Source: JAKPAM01 sp047601745 (GTDB taxonomy: Bacteria > Pseudomonadota > Gammaproteobacteria > Burkholderiales > Burkholderiaceae_E). Taken from it: a DNA stretch of 64,000 nt. Where the stretch lies: contig JASGIS010000001.1 of assembly GCA_047601745.1 (NCBI GenBank), forward strand, positions 4,526,001-4,590,000. Reading direction: 5' to 3'. This document shows, in pieces, positions 8,618-17,304 of the stretch. A program made the position numbers and the translations under genes. How positions within the stretch are numbered: position 1 is the stretch's first letter; the number at the start of each line of letters is the position of its first letter. A model generated the notes under the pieces. That model did no database searches. It was not told the origin of the DNA and was given only the letters and a program-made list of their open reading frames with translations.

Positions 8618-9075
8618 TGCGGCGGTACGGCTGGACGCTGCTGTTCCACCACTGCGTGCTCGGGCAGTTGCAACGACTGCACGCCGCCGCGGAGCGCGCC
8701 CGGCAGAACGATCCGGAAGGCTTCGAGTTGAACGCCAACGTCAAGCTGCTCCGGGCGTTGAGCCAGCTGATGTTGGAGACCGTGCCGACCGATCCGGCCC
8801 GGGACGAGTACCGCCTGGGCAACACCCTGGGACCAGCCCACCGCCACTGGCGGCGGGCCAAGATCGGAAGGCGGTTCCGGCTGTTCTTCCGCTACGATTA
8901 CAAGGCGAAGGTGATCGTTTACGCTAGGGTCAACGACGAAACGATGCTGCGGTCGTCGGGCGGCAAGTCCGATCCCTATGCGGCCTTCGAGAAGATGCTG
9001 GGCCGCGGAAATCCACCCGACGACTGAAACGCATTGGTGGCCGCCAGCCGGCAGGGATGGAGCAAACTGGAGTAG
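8617..9075 (+). pseudogene. yhaV-like toxin truncated by a nonsense codon
   Basis: The reading MRRYGWTLLFHHCVLGQLQR is 136 residues long and stops at TGA 9025-9027 after GNPPDD. In the second copy (55767-56225) the same place reads GAA TGG (E-W) and continues 15 more residues to end in SKLE. Here, after the TGA, the frame still encodes NALVAASRQGWSKLE and a TAG at 9073-9075, so the ancestral gene was 152 residues, identical in length to the other copy. One base change therefore removed the conserved C-terminus. YhaV toxins are ribosome-associated RNases. With the antitoxin also damaged, loss of toxicity is likely. Confidence 0.85.
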
Positions 9076-9104
9076 TCATCCCACGCATGCAGCAGGTGGC
9101 GACG

Positions 9105-9473
9105 ATGGACACGAGAACCCGTATCAGCAACGAGGAGCGCTTCGGCCGCTGGGCCGGCGGGATGTGGCGCGGCGGCGTCCAATGCGAGCGCCGGTTGGCC
9201 TGCTGGCTGGTGGCGCGCGGCCTGCCTGCAGGCGCTGCCGTGGCGCTGCTGTGGGTGGTCAAGCTGGCCGCGCTGGGCGTGCTGCTGTACGCCGCGTTCT
9301 GGCTGGCGCTGCTCGTCGTCGCCGTCATGGTGGTGGCCTGGGCGGCGCAGCGCGGCGATGCCGCCGCGGCGGACGACTACTCGTTCGCCACGCTCGACGA
9401 ACTGCGGAACACGCCGGGCTACGACCCGAACCTCTACAACGACCACTCGCACGAGCGGTACGAGGACGACTGA
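9105..9473 (+). CDS. DUF3742 family ICE membrane protein
   Basis: 122 residues from ATG 9105 (MDTRTRISNEERFGRWAGG). The N-terminal signature RISNEERFGRW and the two hydrophobic segments (about residues 45-85) are those of DUF3742, a family found almost only in PFGI/ICEclc-type elements near the relaxase. Function unknown; the C-terminus is acidic and polar (NDHSHERYEDD). It lies just after the damaged yhaV and before a 37-bp tandem duplication and the HNH gene. Confidence 0.8.
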   Translation: MDTRTRISNEERFGRWAGGMWRGGVQCERRLACWLVARGLPAGAAVALLWVVKLAALGVLLYAAFWLALLVVAVMVVAWAAQRGDAAAADDYSFATLDELRNTPGYDPNLYNDHSHERYEDD

Positions 9474-9521
9474 CCGGCTTGGCCTGCCTTGGCCGGGCGA
9501 GCCAACGGCAGGCCATCATAG

Positions 9522-9595
9522 GCGCTGTCGTTCGAGAGGGCGTGATCGAAATGGCGAAGCGCTGTCGTTCGAGAGGGCGTGATCGAAATGGCGAA
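9522..9595 (+). repeat. Tandem 37-bp duplication covering a start codon
   Basis: Two exact 37-bp copies (9522-9558, 9559-9595) lie head to tail. Each contains the GAGAGG element, a GTG and the ATGGCGAA that begins the HNH gene, so the translation start of the downstream gene is duplicated. The upstream ATG (9551) opens a different frame, because 37 is not a multiple of three. Confidence 0.9.
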
Positions 9596-11081
9596 GACAT
9601 GCATCGTCTGTGGGAACCCCGCAGGCTCCAAGGAACACGTGTTCCCCGCGGCGCTCGGGGGCCGGAGGACGAACTCCGGCATCTACTGCACCATCCACGA
9701 CAACAGCCACTCCGGACTGGTCGGGGCGATCGCCGACCAGATCGACTTCATCAACGCCTACCTGGGCGTCCGCCCAGACCATTCCGACGCGATCAAGACG
9801 GTGCACGCCAACGATCCGCTGACGGGCGAGCCGATCATCATCTCCGCCGAGGAGATCAAGTTCCAGCAGTCGCGCGTGCTCTCGCAAGCGCCGGAGGAAG
9901 GGGGAGGCATCGCAATGCAGGTGGCGTGCCCGGATCGACGGGCCGCCAAGGAATGGACGGCCGAGATGGAGCGCCAGGGCTACACTGTCGCCTTCCAATC
10001 CAAACCCACCAAAAATCGCTACCTGCTCGGTGCCGTCCACCATCGCCGCGCATTCGGCGGTGCGTGCGGGCTTGGCGCCGTCGCCTACATCGTCCAGACG
10101 TTCTTCGCTCAGGAGTTTCCCGACGTTGCCCGGTCGGGAGCCTTGACCAGCTTCATCGCCTACACCCAAGCCATCGCCAAGGTGGCCGCCCTCGGCGGCT
10201 GCACGCGCATCGACGGCGAGCGGCCGGAGCTGCTCGAGGCCAGAGCGGCCCTGGCCGCCGCGCTCGCGGGCACAGGCTGCAGCGCGCCGGCGAACTGGGA
10301 CTTCACCCGGGCGGCCGGCGCAGCCCCCAACTCGTTCGAGTTCGGGCATCGGGTCATCGTCGGCGTCGATGGATCCGATGGAACGATGTACGGACGCCTG
10401 TCGCTGTTCTCCGCCTTCGACTTCGCCGTCTGCCTCGGGATTGCTCCACCTGGCACGGAGACCCGAGAAGTCACCATCGACATCGACCCTCTGGCCGAGC
10501 ACCCGCCCCGGGACATCAAGAAGGTCACGGCGCACGCCGCATCCAGCCGCGTCGATGCCTCGCAGCTCGACGGCGATGCACTCGCGGACGCGATCGCCAG
10601 TGGCGCGCAGAAGCAGGTCTTCGACAGTCTGCTGGAGCGTCTGATCGACTACCAGCTTGCCAAGCTTGCGCACGCCATGGTCGCCGCCTTGGCTCCGCTT
10701 CCAACCTTGCAGGCTGCGGATCGCCGTGCCTTGATCGCGCAGTTGCTCGATGAGCAATCGCAGCAGGTCTGGCGCGCGGTGACGTACACGATCGACGGAT
10801 TCAAACAGCAGTTGATCGCGGGAGGGGCCGAGCGTGTCGCGCCTATGCTCGACATGCTGGTCGCGCACGACATGCGCTCCGCCAGCGGGTTGTCCCGGGA
10901 AGCGAAGGCGAGGCTGTCGTTGGCCAAGGCGGCGCTTGCCGCCCAGATGGAACAGGACTTCGCCGCGGGCGCGCTCGACGAGCAGCGGGTCGCCGACCTG
11001 ATGGGGCGCGGACCTGGGCTGCACATCGTCGCATCCGCCGTGCTGGAACCGCTGCTACAGGAGTTCGACCGAAATCCCTGA
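9588..11081 (+). CDS. HNH-endonuclease-like protein, 497 aa
   Basis: Starts at ATG 9588 with MAKTCIVCGNPAGSKEHVFP. The N-terminal 50 residues look like an HNH_5-type zinc-finger nuclease: C5xxC8, the EH pair at 16-17 (SKEHVFPAALGG), then C34xxH37 and N39. The remaining 450 residues, rich in Ala-helices, match nothing I recognise. The gene is plus-strand, against the transfer operon, in the gap between DUF3742 and traG, a place where ICEs carry variable genes. A defence or element-competition nuclease is a reasonable guess, not shown. A GTG at 9579 is an alternative start. Confidence 0.6.
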   Translation: MAKTCIVCGNPAGSKEHVFPAALGGRRTNSGIYCTIHDNSHSGLVGAIADQIDFINAYLGVRPDHSDAIKTVHANDPLTGEPIIISAEEIKFQQSRVLSQAPEEGGGIAMQVACPDRRAAKEWTAEMERQGYTVAFQSKPTKNRYLLGAVHHRRAFGGACGLGAVAYIVQTFFAQEFPDVARSGALTSFIAYTQAIAKVAALGGCTRIDGERPELLEARAALAAALAGTGCSAPANWDFTRAAGAAPNSFEFGHRVIVGVDGSDGTMYGRLSLFSAFDFAVCLGIAPPGTETREVTIDIDPLAEHPPRDIKKVTAHAASSRVDASQLDGDALADAIASGAQKQVFDSLLERLIDYQLAKLAHAMVAALAPLPTLQAADRRALIAQLLDEQSQQVWRAVTYTIDGFKQQLIAGGAERVAPMLDMLVAHDMRSASGLSREAKARLSLAKAALAAQMEQDFAAGALDEQRVADLMGRGPGLHIVASAVLEPLLQEFDRNP

Positions 11082-11095
11082 TCCGTCCCCGGTGG

Positions 11096-12610
11096 CTACC
11101 GCAGCCTCGGCGAGATCGCACCCGCCCCCTTGCCGCCCGCTTGCGTCGCGCCCTTGGTGCCCTCCGACATGCCCTGCAGCGCGTAGCCGGCGCGGATGCC
11201 GACCCAGCTCAGGCCGGCCAGCCAGAAGCTGGGCAGCACCACGAACATCGTCGCCATGACGAAGTTCAGCAGCGTGTCGCCGAAGGCGTTGTTCAACCCA
11301 ATCAACGGATCGAAGTTGGTGTGGGGGCGATTCCACCCGAATCCCCAACCATACAGCGCGTCCAGGATCGTGCTGTCGATCCAGCGCGCCAACTGGAACC
11401 AGAAATCGACGAAGAACATGGCGAACTGCACTACGCTCAGCGTGACCAGTGTCTTGAGATCGTAGGTACCGAGCAGTAGCACCAGCGGAATGCAGATCAC
11501 CAACGCAAGCTTCAGCAGCGCCAGCACCATCGGCAACGCTTGCCGCATGACATCCATCGCAGGGAAGAATCCCAGCGACCCAACGGCGAGCCCCACGTCG
11601 CCCGCGGCGCGCGTGACGATGTTCGGCAGCGTCATCTCGATCTGACCGCCGTAGTCGTTATAGACCGCCCCCTGGTTCAGCTTCTGCTGCCGCGGCGAGG
11701 CGATCGCACGGATCACCGAGTCGTCCACCTGGTCTCGGCTCAGGAACCCGGCCCAACCGGCAATGCGGGTCGTCAGGCTGGGGTCCACCTGCGCCAGCAG
11801 CCGCGTACGCAGCCCGTTACCATCCGCCCACCATTGCCGGCAGGTCGGATAGCCGGCTCCGCTGGGCACCTCGGCCAGGCCAGCATCGCGGTTGCCGTCA
11901 TAGGGCCAGCCCTCGCGCGGCGACTTCGAGCGGTAAGTGTCGTAGAAGCCCGGCGTGTTCACGAAGAACCGGGAACCGATCCACGTCACGTCGTGCATCT
12001 GCTCCTCGGTCAGGTCGGGACGGTCCATGAACAACCGCGCGCGCGCCGGCCCGTAGCAGTTGTGGGTGAAGTCGGCCACCTCCTGCGCCAGCACCGGGTC
12101 GTCGATGCGGGTGTTGTCGATGTCCATGCGGATCTGCCGCAGGTCCGTGCCGCACGGGATCGCGGCGACGGAGGCGCCCGTCACCGCGCGCGAGATCGCG
12201 TGCAGGAAGAACCACCACACCGGCACCTTGGCCGACTGGTTGTTGAGCGTGCTGAAGGACTGCGACCAGCCCGTCTCCGAAGGGATCGGCACGTTGACCT
12301 GGCACTGGGCCGAGCGCGAGCGGTCGAACTGCAGCGTGTTGAAGTCGACATCGATGAACGGGATGCCGGCGAACATGATGACCACGATCGCCACGAACAC
12401 GCGGTTCTCGATGCGGGCTGCGCTCAGAATGCCCTTGTTGCCCTCGTCAGCCCCCTCGCTGCGCGCCTTGAGCCATTCCTGGATCACGATTGCCAGGAAC
12501 GGGATCGCGAACACACCGCTGGCGACCAGCACGTTCCAGATGCCGTTGTTCACGATCCACGAGACCAGCGTCAGGTAGTACTCCAGGTAGTCGGTCGTGT
12601 AGAGGGTCAT
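11096..12610 (-). CDS. traG: TraG-like conjugal transfer membrane protein
   Basis: 504 residues with hydrophobic segments near the N-terminus (LVSWIVNNGIWNVLVASGVFAIPFLAI region) and a cluster in the C-terminal half, matching the TraG_N family of mating-pair stabilisation proteins. Start ATG 12610 (MTLYTTDYLEYYL). Last gene of the secretion operon before the convergent HNH gene, with only 14 bases between their stops. In this ICE class the TraG-like protein follows the PFL_4711 family, as here. Confidence 0.85.
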   Translation of the reverse strand: MTLYTTDYLEYYLTLVSWIVNNGIWNVLVASGVFAIPFLAIVIQEWLKARSEGADEGNKGILSAARIENRVFVAIVVIMFAGIPFIDVDFNTLQFDRSRSAQCQVNVPIPSETGWSQSFSTLNNQSAKVPVWWFFLHAISRAVTGASVAAIPCGTDLRQIRMDIDNTRIDDPVLAQEVADFTHNCYGPARARLFMDRPDLTEEQMHDVTWIGSRFFVNTPGFYDTYRSKSPREGWPYDGNRDAGLAEVPSGAGYPTCRQWWADGNGLRTRLLAQVDPSLTTRIAGWAGFLSRDQVDDSVIRAIASPRQQKLNQGAVYNDYGGQIEMTLPNIVTRAAGDVGLAVGSLGFFPAMDVMRQALPMVLALLKLALVICIPLVLLLGTYDLKTLVTLSVVQFAMFFVDFWFQLARWIDSTILDALYGWGFGWNRPHTNFDPLIGLNNAFGDTLLNFVMATMFVVLPSFWLAGLSWVGIRAGYALQGMSEGTKGATQAGGKGAGAISPRLR

Positions 12611-12623
12611 GGGGGACTCCGGC

Positions 12624-12965
12624 TCATCCTGCCTGCATGAACTGGCTGACTTCCAGCGCGACGACCGCGAGGACCGCGGCGATCTCCACGCGCAGCAGGC
12701 GCTGGCGCGCACCGCCGTCCGGCTCCCGCGCGTGCAGCCGGCGGCGCATCCAGATCCAGCCGTAGACCGTGACGGCATAGAGCAGCAGCCGCCAGACGAG
12801 GAACCAGCCCGCGTGCGCGTGCATCCACTGGTGCCAGCCGTCGATGCTCCCGGCCATGCGGATGCCGGCCAGGTTGATCACCGTGGCCGCGACCAGCACC
12901 AGGACCAGCACCAGCAGCGCCAGCAGCGCGCGGGCGCCGTAGCGGCGGATGGTGGTCCAGCTCAC
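12624..12965 (-). CDS. Small ICE membrane protein, GTG start
   Basis: 113 residues beginning at GTG 12965, whose GTGA overlaps the stop of the upstream PFL_4711-family gene by three bases. Hydrophobic helices at residues 11-31, 50-70 and near the C-terminus (AAVLAVVALEVSQF). Not recognised beyond being a conserved small protein in this operon position. Probably an inner-membrane part of the transfer system. Confidence 0.65.
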   Translation of the reverse strand: MSWTTIRRYGARALLALLVLVLVLVAATVINLAGIRMAGSIDGWHQWMHAHAGWFLVWRLLLYAVTVYGWIWMRRRLHAREPDGGARQRLLRVEIAAVLAVVALEVSQFMQAG

Positions 12966-14362
12966 GGGTTGTTTCCGCCCGGTGGCCGCTGCAACTCGTC
13001 GATCCGGTTGCGGGTCGGGTCGCCCTCGTAGATGCCGCGCGAGCCGGTCGAGCGCGTGCTGTGCCGCTGGATGATGGCCGCGGGCGAGTTGCTCGCCAGC
13101 TCGCGGCGCAGTTCCAGTTCCGTCTTGAGGTTGTGGATCTCGCGGTCGAGGATGTCGCTCTCGTGGGTCACGGCCTGCTGCGCCAGCTCGTTGGCCGCCA
13201 CGTTGGGCTCCTTGCGGCCGGTGAGCAGCGTGCGCTGCAGCAGCAGCGCCTTCTCCAGCACGCTGGACAGCGCCACTTCCGAGGCCAGCCGCCGCGCGAG
13301 GATGTCCTGGTCGGGTTCGTCGCGTAACGCTTCGATCACGCCGCGGGTAATCGGCAGCGAGGCGCTGCTGGCGTCCCGCAGACTCTCGAAGGTGGTCGGC
13401 CGAGCGCCGGCCACCAGCTCTTGAAGCGCTTCCAGCTTGTCCTCGTACTCCTCCTGGATCAGCGGGGTCAGCCCTACGCCTGGCGTGGTGACGGTCTTGG
13501 TGCAGGATTCGCACGTGCGCTGCTCCTGCTCGCCGAGCACACGGATCGCCCAGACGGCTGCATCGTCCGGTGAGCGCCAGGTCTCGCAGGCCAGGTTGCC
13601 GTTGCAGGTGCCGAGGTCGATGCTGCCGGTGTCGGTGACGGCGCGGCCGTTCAGCAGGTTGTAGCCCGCGCGGGTGATGTCGCCGACCACGCGCACGGGG
13701 CTCTGGCCCTGGCCTCCGGCGTTGTCGCCGCCCACCCAGGGCACGCCGTTGTTGCCGCGGTTGGCTTCGGCCTCGTCGATGGCGGAGACCGCATCGCCGC
13801 TCTGCGCGGACTGGGTCAGGGCCATGCCTTCGGCAATTTGGTCCCAGCTACGTTGTCCGCCGGCCATGTCGGCCATGCGGTTCGCGATCGCGCGGCAGGT
13901 CATTTTGCTGCGGTCGAAATCCAGCCTCGCCTGCAGCACGCCGTTGGTGAGCAGGTTGTAGAGGCCCGGGTCCGCGCGCTGGATGATCAGCGCGGGCAGC
14001 GAGGCGACCGCCGCGGTGGCGTTCTGAATCACCGTGGACATGATCGTCTGGAAGCCGTTGGTGATGCCGTTGAGCTGGTTCTGGATGGTGGCGCTCAGGC
14101 TCATGTCGCCGCAGATCAGGTTGCTGTTCCAGCCCACGCCCACGCCGATTGAGCGCATGTTGGCCGCGCCGCTCATAGAGACCGCGCGGCCGCCGCCGAT
14201 GCTGTAGAGCACGTCGTCGCTGATTACGCTGCCCTGGTGCTGCACGCCGTACTCGTTGACGCGGGTCTGCGCGCGGATCTCGGTGCAGGTCAGGAGCAGC
14301 GCGACGACGAGCAATGCGGCGTCGATGCGATGAGAGTTGCGGGATGCGGTGCTGACGGTCAT
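12962..14362 (-). CDS. Integrating conjugative element protein, PFL_4711 family
   Basis: 466 residues with an N-terminal signal or anchor (AALLVVALLLTCTEIRAQ) and a mature part typical of the TIGR03755/PFL_4711 family, TraH-like in position: GVGVGWNSNLICGDMS near the start, several paired cysteines (CESC), and a helical C-terminus. Expected in the periplasm as part of pilus assembly. Start ATG 14362. Overlaps the next small gene. Confidence 0.85.
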   Translation of the reverse strand: MTVSTASRNSHRIDAALLVVALLLTCTEIRAQTRVNEYGVQHQGSVISDDVLYSIGGGRAVSMSGAANMRSIGVGVGWNSNLICGDMSLSATIQNQLNGITNGFQTIMSTVIQNATAAVASLPALIIQRADPGLYNLLTNGVLQARLDFDRSKMTCRAIANRMADMAGGQRSWDQIAEGMALTQSAQSGDAVSAIDEAEANRGNNGVPWVGGDNAGGQGQSPVRVVGDITRAGYNLLNGRAVTDTGSIDLGTCNGNLACETWRSPDDAAVWAIRVLGEQEQRTCESCTKTVTTPGVGLTPLIQEEYEDKLEALQELVAGARPTTFESLRDASSASLPITRGVIEALRDEPDQDILARRLASEVALSSVLEKALLLQRTLLTGRKEPNVAANELAQQAVTHESDILDREIHNLKTELELRRELASNSPAAIIQRHSTRSTGSRGIYEGDPTRNRIDELQRPPGGNNP

Positions 14363-14370
14363 GGCGTGCC

Positions 14371-15306
14371 TCAGTCGAAGTCGATGCTGCCCAGGAAGAC
14401 TTGGCCCCGCCGTTCGCAGCAGCTGTACGGGCGCCAGAGCGCCCACGCGTAGTCGCCCTGCTGGGCCTGGACGCGCGCGTGGGTGTGGGGGAAGACCGCG
14501 CAGGAGTTGGAGAGCGTGGGCGTCAGCTCCTGCCACTTGCCGGTGCGGGCGTCCGTTTCCATCAGCGCGCCGGCTGGCCAGTAGCCGTCGCGCTCTTCGG
14601 CCAGCAGGGGCTGGTAGACGTGCGGCTGGCCGCGGCGGGTAACGATGTCGCCGGCGCGCTGGGCGACGACGGCGCCGGACTTGTAGTCGTCGGTCTGGTG
14701 GAGGAAGCCGCCGCGCGGGTAGACGTTCCCCCACAGGTTCAGGCCGGTCCGGGTGCCGATCTCGCGGCGGCCCGGGATCAGCGACTCTGGATAGACCATC
14801 TCGGGCACGTTGTAGCGCCAGGCGAGCGTGTCGAGCGTACTCAGCAGGTAGGGCATGAACACGGTGCCCGCGCCCTCGCAGGCGTAGCCGGAGGCACTGG
14901 CAAACTGACTGAACACCTGGCCGCCGGGATGGCCGATCACGTCGGCGTTCTTGAACTTGGCGAGGTTGTTCTCGTGGTCCTCGTTCGTGGTGCCGTCGCC
15001 GCCATCCTCGGCGTTCAGATTGGGTGGGCTGAGGAACCGCATTTCAGTCCAGGGGTTCTCGCCGGTGTTGCTGTAGCTGGATACCACCGCGTCGGGGACG
15101 TAGTGGCGCACCTTCACCGAGGTGCGCACGGTGCAGCCGGCCCAGGTGCAGAACAGCCAGTAGCAGATGCCGACGACGCGGTATTCGAGGCAGTCCGGCG
15201 AGAGCGTCGAGGCGACGATCGTGCCGGTGTTGACGGCCTGCGACGACGCGGCAGCCGCGAGGAGGGCGGCGCCCATGCTGGTGCGCAGGTGGCGCGAGGG
15301 CTTCAT
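14371..15306 (-). CDS. Integrating conjugative element protein, PFL_4710 family (TraU-like)
   Basis: 311 residues, signal peptide at the N-terminus, many cysteines (CLEYRVVGICYWLFCTWAGC), as in the TraU/PFL_4710 family (TIGR03756) of periplasmic pilus-assembly proteins that depend on disulfide bonds. Start ATG 15306 overlaps the stop of the PFL_4709 gene (ATGA). The disulfide-rich sequence fits the DsbA-like gene nearby. Confidence 0.85.
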   Translation of the reverse strand: MKPSRHLRTSMGAALLAAAASSQAVNTGTIVASTLSPDCLEYRVVGICYWLFCTWAGCTVRTSVKVRHYVPDAVVSSYSNTGENPWTEMRFLSPPNLNAEDGGDGTTNEDHENNLAKFKNADVIGHPGGQVFSQFASASGYACEGAGTVFMPYLLSTLDTLAWRYNVPEMVYPESLIPGRREIGTRTGLNLWGNVYPRGGFLHQTDDYKSGAVVAQRAGDIVTRRGQPHVYQPLLAEERDGYWPAGALMETDARTGKWQELTPTLSNSCAVFPHTHARVQAQQGDYAWALWRPYSCCERRGQVFLGSIDFD

Positions 15307-15746
15307 GGCTGGCTCCTGCGGTGGGCTACGATGCGGGCGGCGGCCTTGGCCGCGTCGGGTTCGCCGTAGACGACGTAGCGCTGGTCCGCGACGACGGCGG
15401 GAATGGTGGTGATGCCGAGACTCCAGGCGTCGACCACGCCCTGGTAGGCGGTCGCGAGGCGCCGCTGCAGCGGGGCGCCGCCGTCCTTGAGGCGCTGTTG
15501 GACGAGCGCGGTGCTGCGCGCCGGATCGTTCGGCAGGTCGGCGGCCAATTCGGCCTCGATGCGCGCGGCCTGGTCCAGCAAGATGACGCGCGCGCCGGCC
15601 GGCGTCTGGACGGGATGGCGGCTGTCGGTGACGACGATCAGCGCGTCGTTCGCCTGGGCGGCCGCATGGCCGGTAAATGCCGCGAGCAACGCGATGGCGA
15701 GCAGGCCACGGCGCAGCGTCGGCGAATCGAAGGATGAGGTCGGCAT
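15303..15746 (-). CDS. Integrating conjugative element protein, PFL_4709 family (TrbC/TraW-like)
   Basis: 147 residues from ATG 15746 with a signal peptide (LLAIALLAAFTGHAAAQ) and a thioredoxin-fold-like body ending in TTIPAVVADQRYVVYGEPD, the conserved end of TIGR03757. Periplasmic pilus-assembly role by family. Overlaps the TraU-like gene by four bases. Confidence 0.85.
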   Translation of the reverse strand: MPTSSFDSPTLRRGLLAIALLAAFTGHAAAQANDALIVVTDSRHPVQTPAGARVILLDQAARIEAELAADLPNDPARSTALVQQRLKDGGAPLQRRLATAYQGVVDAWSLGITTIPAVVADQRYVVYGEPDAAKAAARIVAHRRSQP

Positions 15747-15865
15747 CCTGAACCATCGTCGAGTGGGCGATGGCGGTAGTCGACCGCGGCCGATGCGGGA
15801 GCACGACAAACAAACGGGCACCGGTACACCCCGATTTGCCGGGACGCGCGGAACGGCGCGGGCAG

Positions 15866-15892
15866 AAAAAGTGCGGGAGCCGAAGCTCCCGC
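15866..15892 (-). terminator. Rho-independent terminator after the 191-aa gene
   Basis: On the minus strand, GCGGGAGC-TTCG-GCTCCCGC (8-bp perfect stem, UUCG loop) is followed by ACTTTTT. It directly follows the stop at 15899 and separates the accessory genes from the PFL_4709-4711 genes. Confidence 0.85.
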
Positions 15893-15898
15893 GGGGGA

Positions 15899-16474
15899 TC
15901 AAGAGGGGACATGCCGCTCGATGGCCTTGCGTCCGGGGACGCGCCAGAACCGATCGACCAGCCGTCCTTGCAGTACGGCGGCTCGCAGGCGCAGTCTTTG
16001 GGCCGTGCTGTAGTTGTCCCAGCCGTGCTCGTCGCAGGCTTCGTCGTACAGGGCGCGAGCTGCCTTGGTGACCTCTTCCGCTTCCTGGTCGGAGGTGACA
16101 GGCGGGCACCAGCGGATGCCGCGCGTCCGGACTTCCCCGGAGAGCACGAGACGCTGGCTGCGATCGACGACGACGAATTGCTCGGGGCGGAAGCGGAGCG
16201 CTTCGTCATCGTCGGTGAGGTCGAAGCGATGCTCGGCCAGGCACTGTTCGGCCTGAGTCATCGCCTGTTCGATGAGGCCGCACCGGCCGATCTCGAGCGT
16301 GCAGGATCGCCAGAAGGTCCCGTAGGTGGGATCGTCTTCGAGATACTCGACCTCGCCCTGGCAGGTGATGGTGAACTGGCGCCAGAACACGTCCTCTCGG
16401 AGATAGCTTCCGGCGCGGTAAGGATCGGCGATAAACGGCACGCCGTCGAAATGATGGATGGCGGGTTGCTGCAT
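15899..16474 (-). CDS. Conserved ICE protein, unknown function, 191 aa
   Basis: Starts MQQPAIHHFDGVPFIADPYR; soluble, acidic, with several Trp and Cys but no motif I recognise. It lies between radC and the PFL_4709 gene, inside the transfer region, with its own terminator. No membrane segment or signal peptide. Function not assignable. Confidence 0.6.
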   Translation of the reverse strand: MQQPAIHHFDGVPFIADPYRAGSYLREDVFWRQFTITCQGEVEYLEDDPTYGTFWRSCTLEIGRCGLIEQAMTQAEQCLAEHRFDLTDDDEALRFRPEQFVVVDRSQRLVLSGEVRTRGIRWCPPVTSDQEAEEVTKAARALYDEACDEHGWDNYSTAQRLRLRAAVLQGRLVDRFWRVPGRKAIERHVPS

Positions 16475-16539
16475 GGTGCGCTCCTTGCGGTGATGCGCGG
16501 GCAGCCCCGTCCGGCGGACAGGTGCGCCCGCACGGGGTG

Positions 16540-16567
16540 AAAAGAGGCCGCCCAGCTAGCGGGCGGC
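16540..16567 (-). terminator. Rho-independent terminator after radC-like gene
   Basis: On the minus strand GCCGCCC and GGGCGGC form a 7-bp stem around a 7-nt loop (GCTAGCT), then CTCTTTT. It follows the radC-like stop at 16576. Confidence 0.75.
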
Positions 16568-16575
16568 GATGAGGA

Positions 16576-17079
16576 CTAGATCAGGCCGTGGTAGGCAAAC
16601 GAGTACGGGTCGCCCTTGCCGATGACCAGGTGATCCAGCAGGCGGACTTCAATCAGGTCGAGCGCCGTGCGCAGCCGGGCGGTGATGGCCCGGTCAGCGT
16701 CCGAGGGACTGGTATTCCCGGAGGGGTGCTGATGCGCCACGATCAGCGCGGCGGCGTTATGGACGAGCGCACGCTGGACGATGACGCGGGGGTGGACCTT
16801 GGTCTGGTCGACCGTCCCCCTGAATAGGACCTCGCAGGCGATGACCTGGTGCTGGGTGGTGAGGAAGATGGCCGCGAACACCTCGCTCGGCTCCTGCATG
16901 AGGTGCAGGCGCAGGTAGTCGCGTGCGGCTTCGGGCGCGCTCAGCGTGGGACCGCTGGCGTAGAGCCGGTGCTCCAGTAGCGCGAAGGCTTGCGCGATGA
17001 TCCAGTTGTCGTGTTCGCTGTTGGTGGTGGCGGACGATGATTCGCCGATGGCATCTCGGACGATCAGGGACGAAAGCAT
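16576..17079 (-). CDS. radC: RadC-like JAB/MPN domain protein
   Basis: 167 residues with the JAMM motif HQHPSGNTSPSD at 116-127, the hallmark of the RadC family, whose members are common on mobile elements and of unsettled biochemical role. The helix-hairpin-helix region of chromosomal RadC is missing, as is normal for the mobile-element type. The start at 17079 is chosen because GGAGG lies 8 bases upstream; the ATG at 17094 would place that site inside the gene. It is preceded by a structured leader element at 17223-17304. Confidence 0.85.
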   Translation of the reverse strand: MLSSLIVRDAIGESSSATTNSEHDNWIIAQAFALLEHRLYASGPTLSAPEAARDYLRLHLMQEPSEVFAAIFLTTQHQVIACEVLFRGTVDQTKVHPRVIVQRALVHNAAALIVAHQHPSGNTSPSDADRAITARLRTALDLIEVRLLDHLVIGKGDPYSFAYHGLI

Positions 17080-17222
17080 GGGTGTGGCCTCCATGTTTGA
17101 ATCCGGAGGTGCGCCCATGGGAGGGCCTGGCCCTCCGGGGACGGTGGTGGATACAGCGGGGAGAAGCGGCATCCGCCATCGCGGGTGCGATGGCTGTTCG
17201 CGTCGAGGGATGCGATGTGAAC

Positions 17223-17304
17223 GGTTCGGTCAGCGCGGTGTCGCCGCGCCGTAGCCTCGAAGACCGTGGCTACCTGGGCATGTCGCCATCGTCGATGGCG
17301 GACA
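17223..17304 (-). ncRNA. Structured leader element, copy 1 (upstream of radC)
   Basis: Plus-strand coordinates of the parts: pseudoknot strand CGGTC 17227-17231; stem 3 GCGCGG/CCGCGC (17233-17238/17244-17249); stem 2 GTAGCC/GGCTAC (17251-17256/17268-17273) with loop GACCG (17262-17266) complementary to the pseudoknot strand; stem 1 CGCCATCG/CGATGGCG (17284-17291/17293-17300). Transcribed with radC it would be a 5' leader, 144 nt before the start. Stem 1 overlaps the 3' end of the dsbA-like gene. Confidence 0.7.

Noticed and set aside
9522..9595. 37-bp tandem repeat as an attachment site or CRISPR-like unit
   Set aside because: Only two copies, head to tail without spacer, and no integrase or Cas genes nearby; a local duplication explains it.
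12624..13514. 296-codon frame covering the small membrane protein
   Set aside because: Its N-terminal two thirds are antiphase to the PFL_4711 gene and arginine/proline-rich; the real gene starts at GTG 12965.
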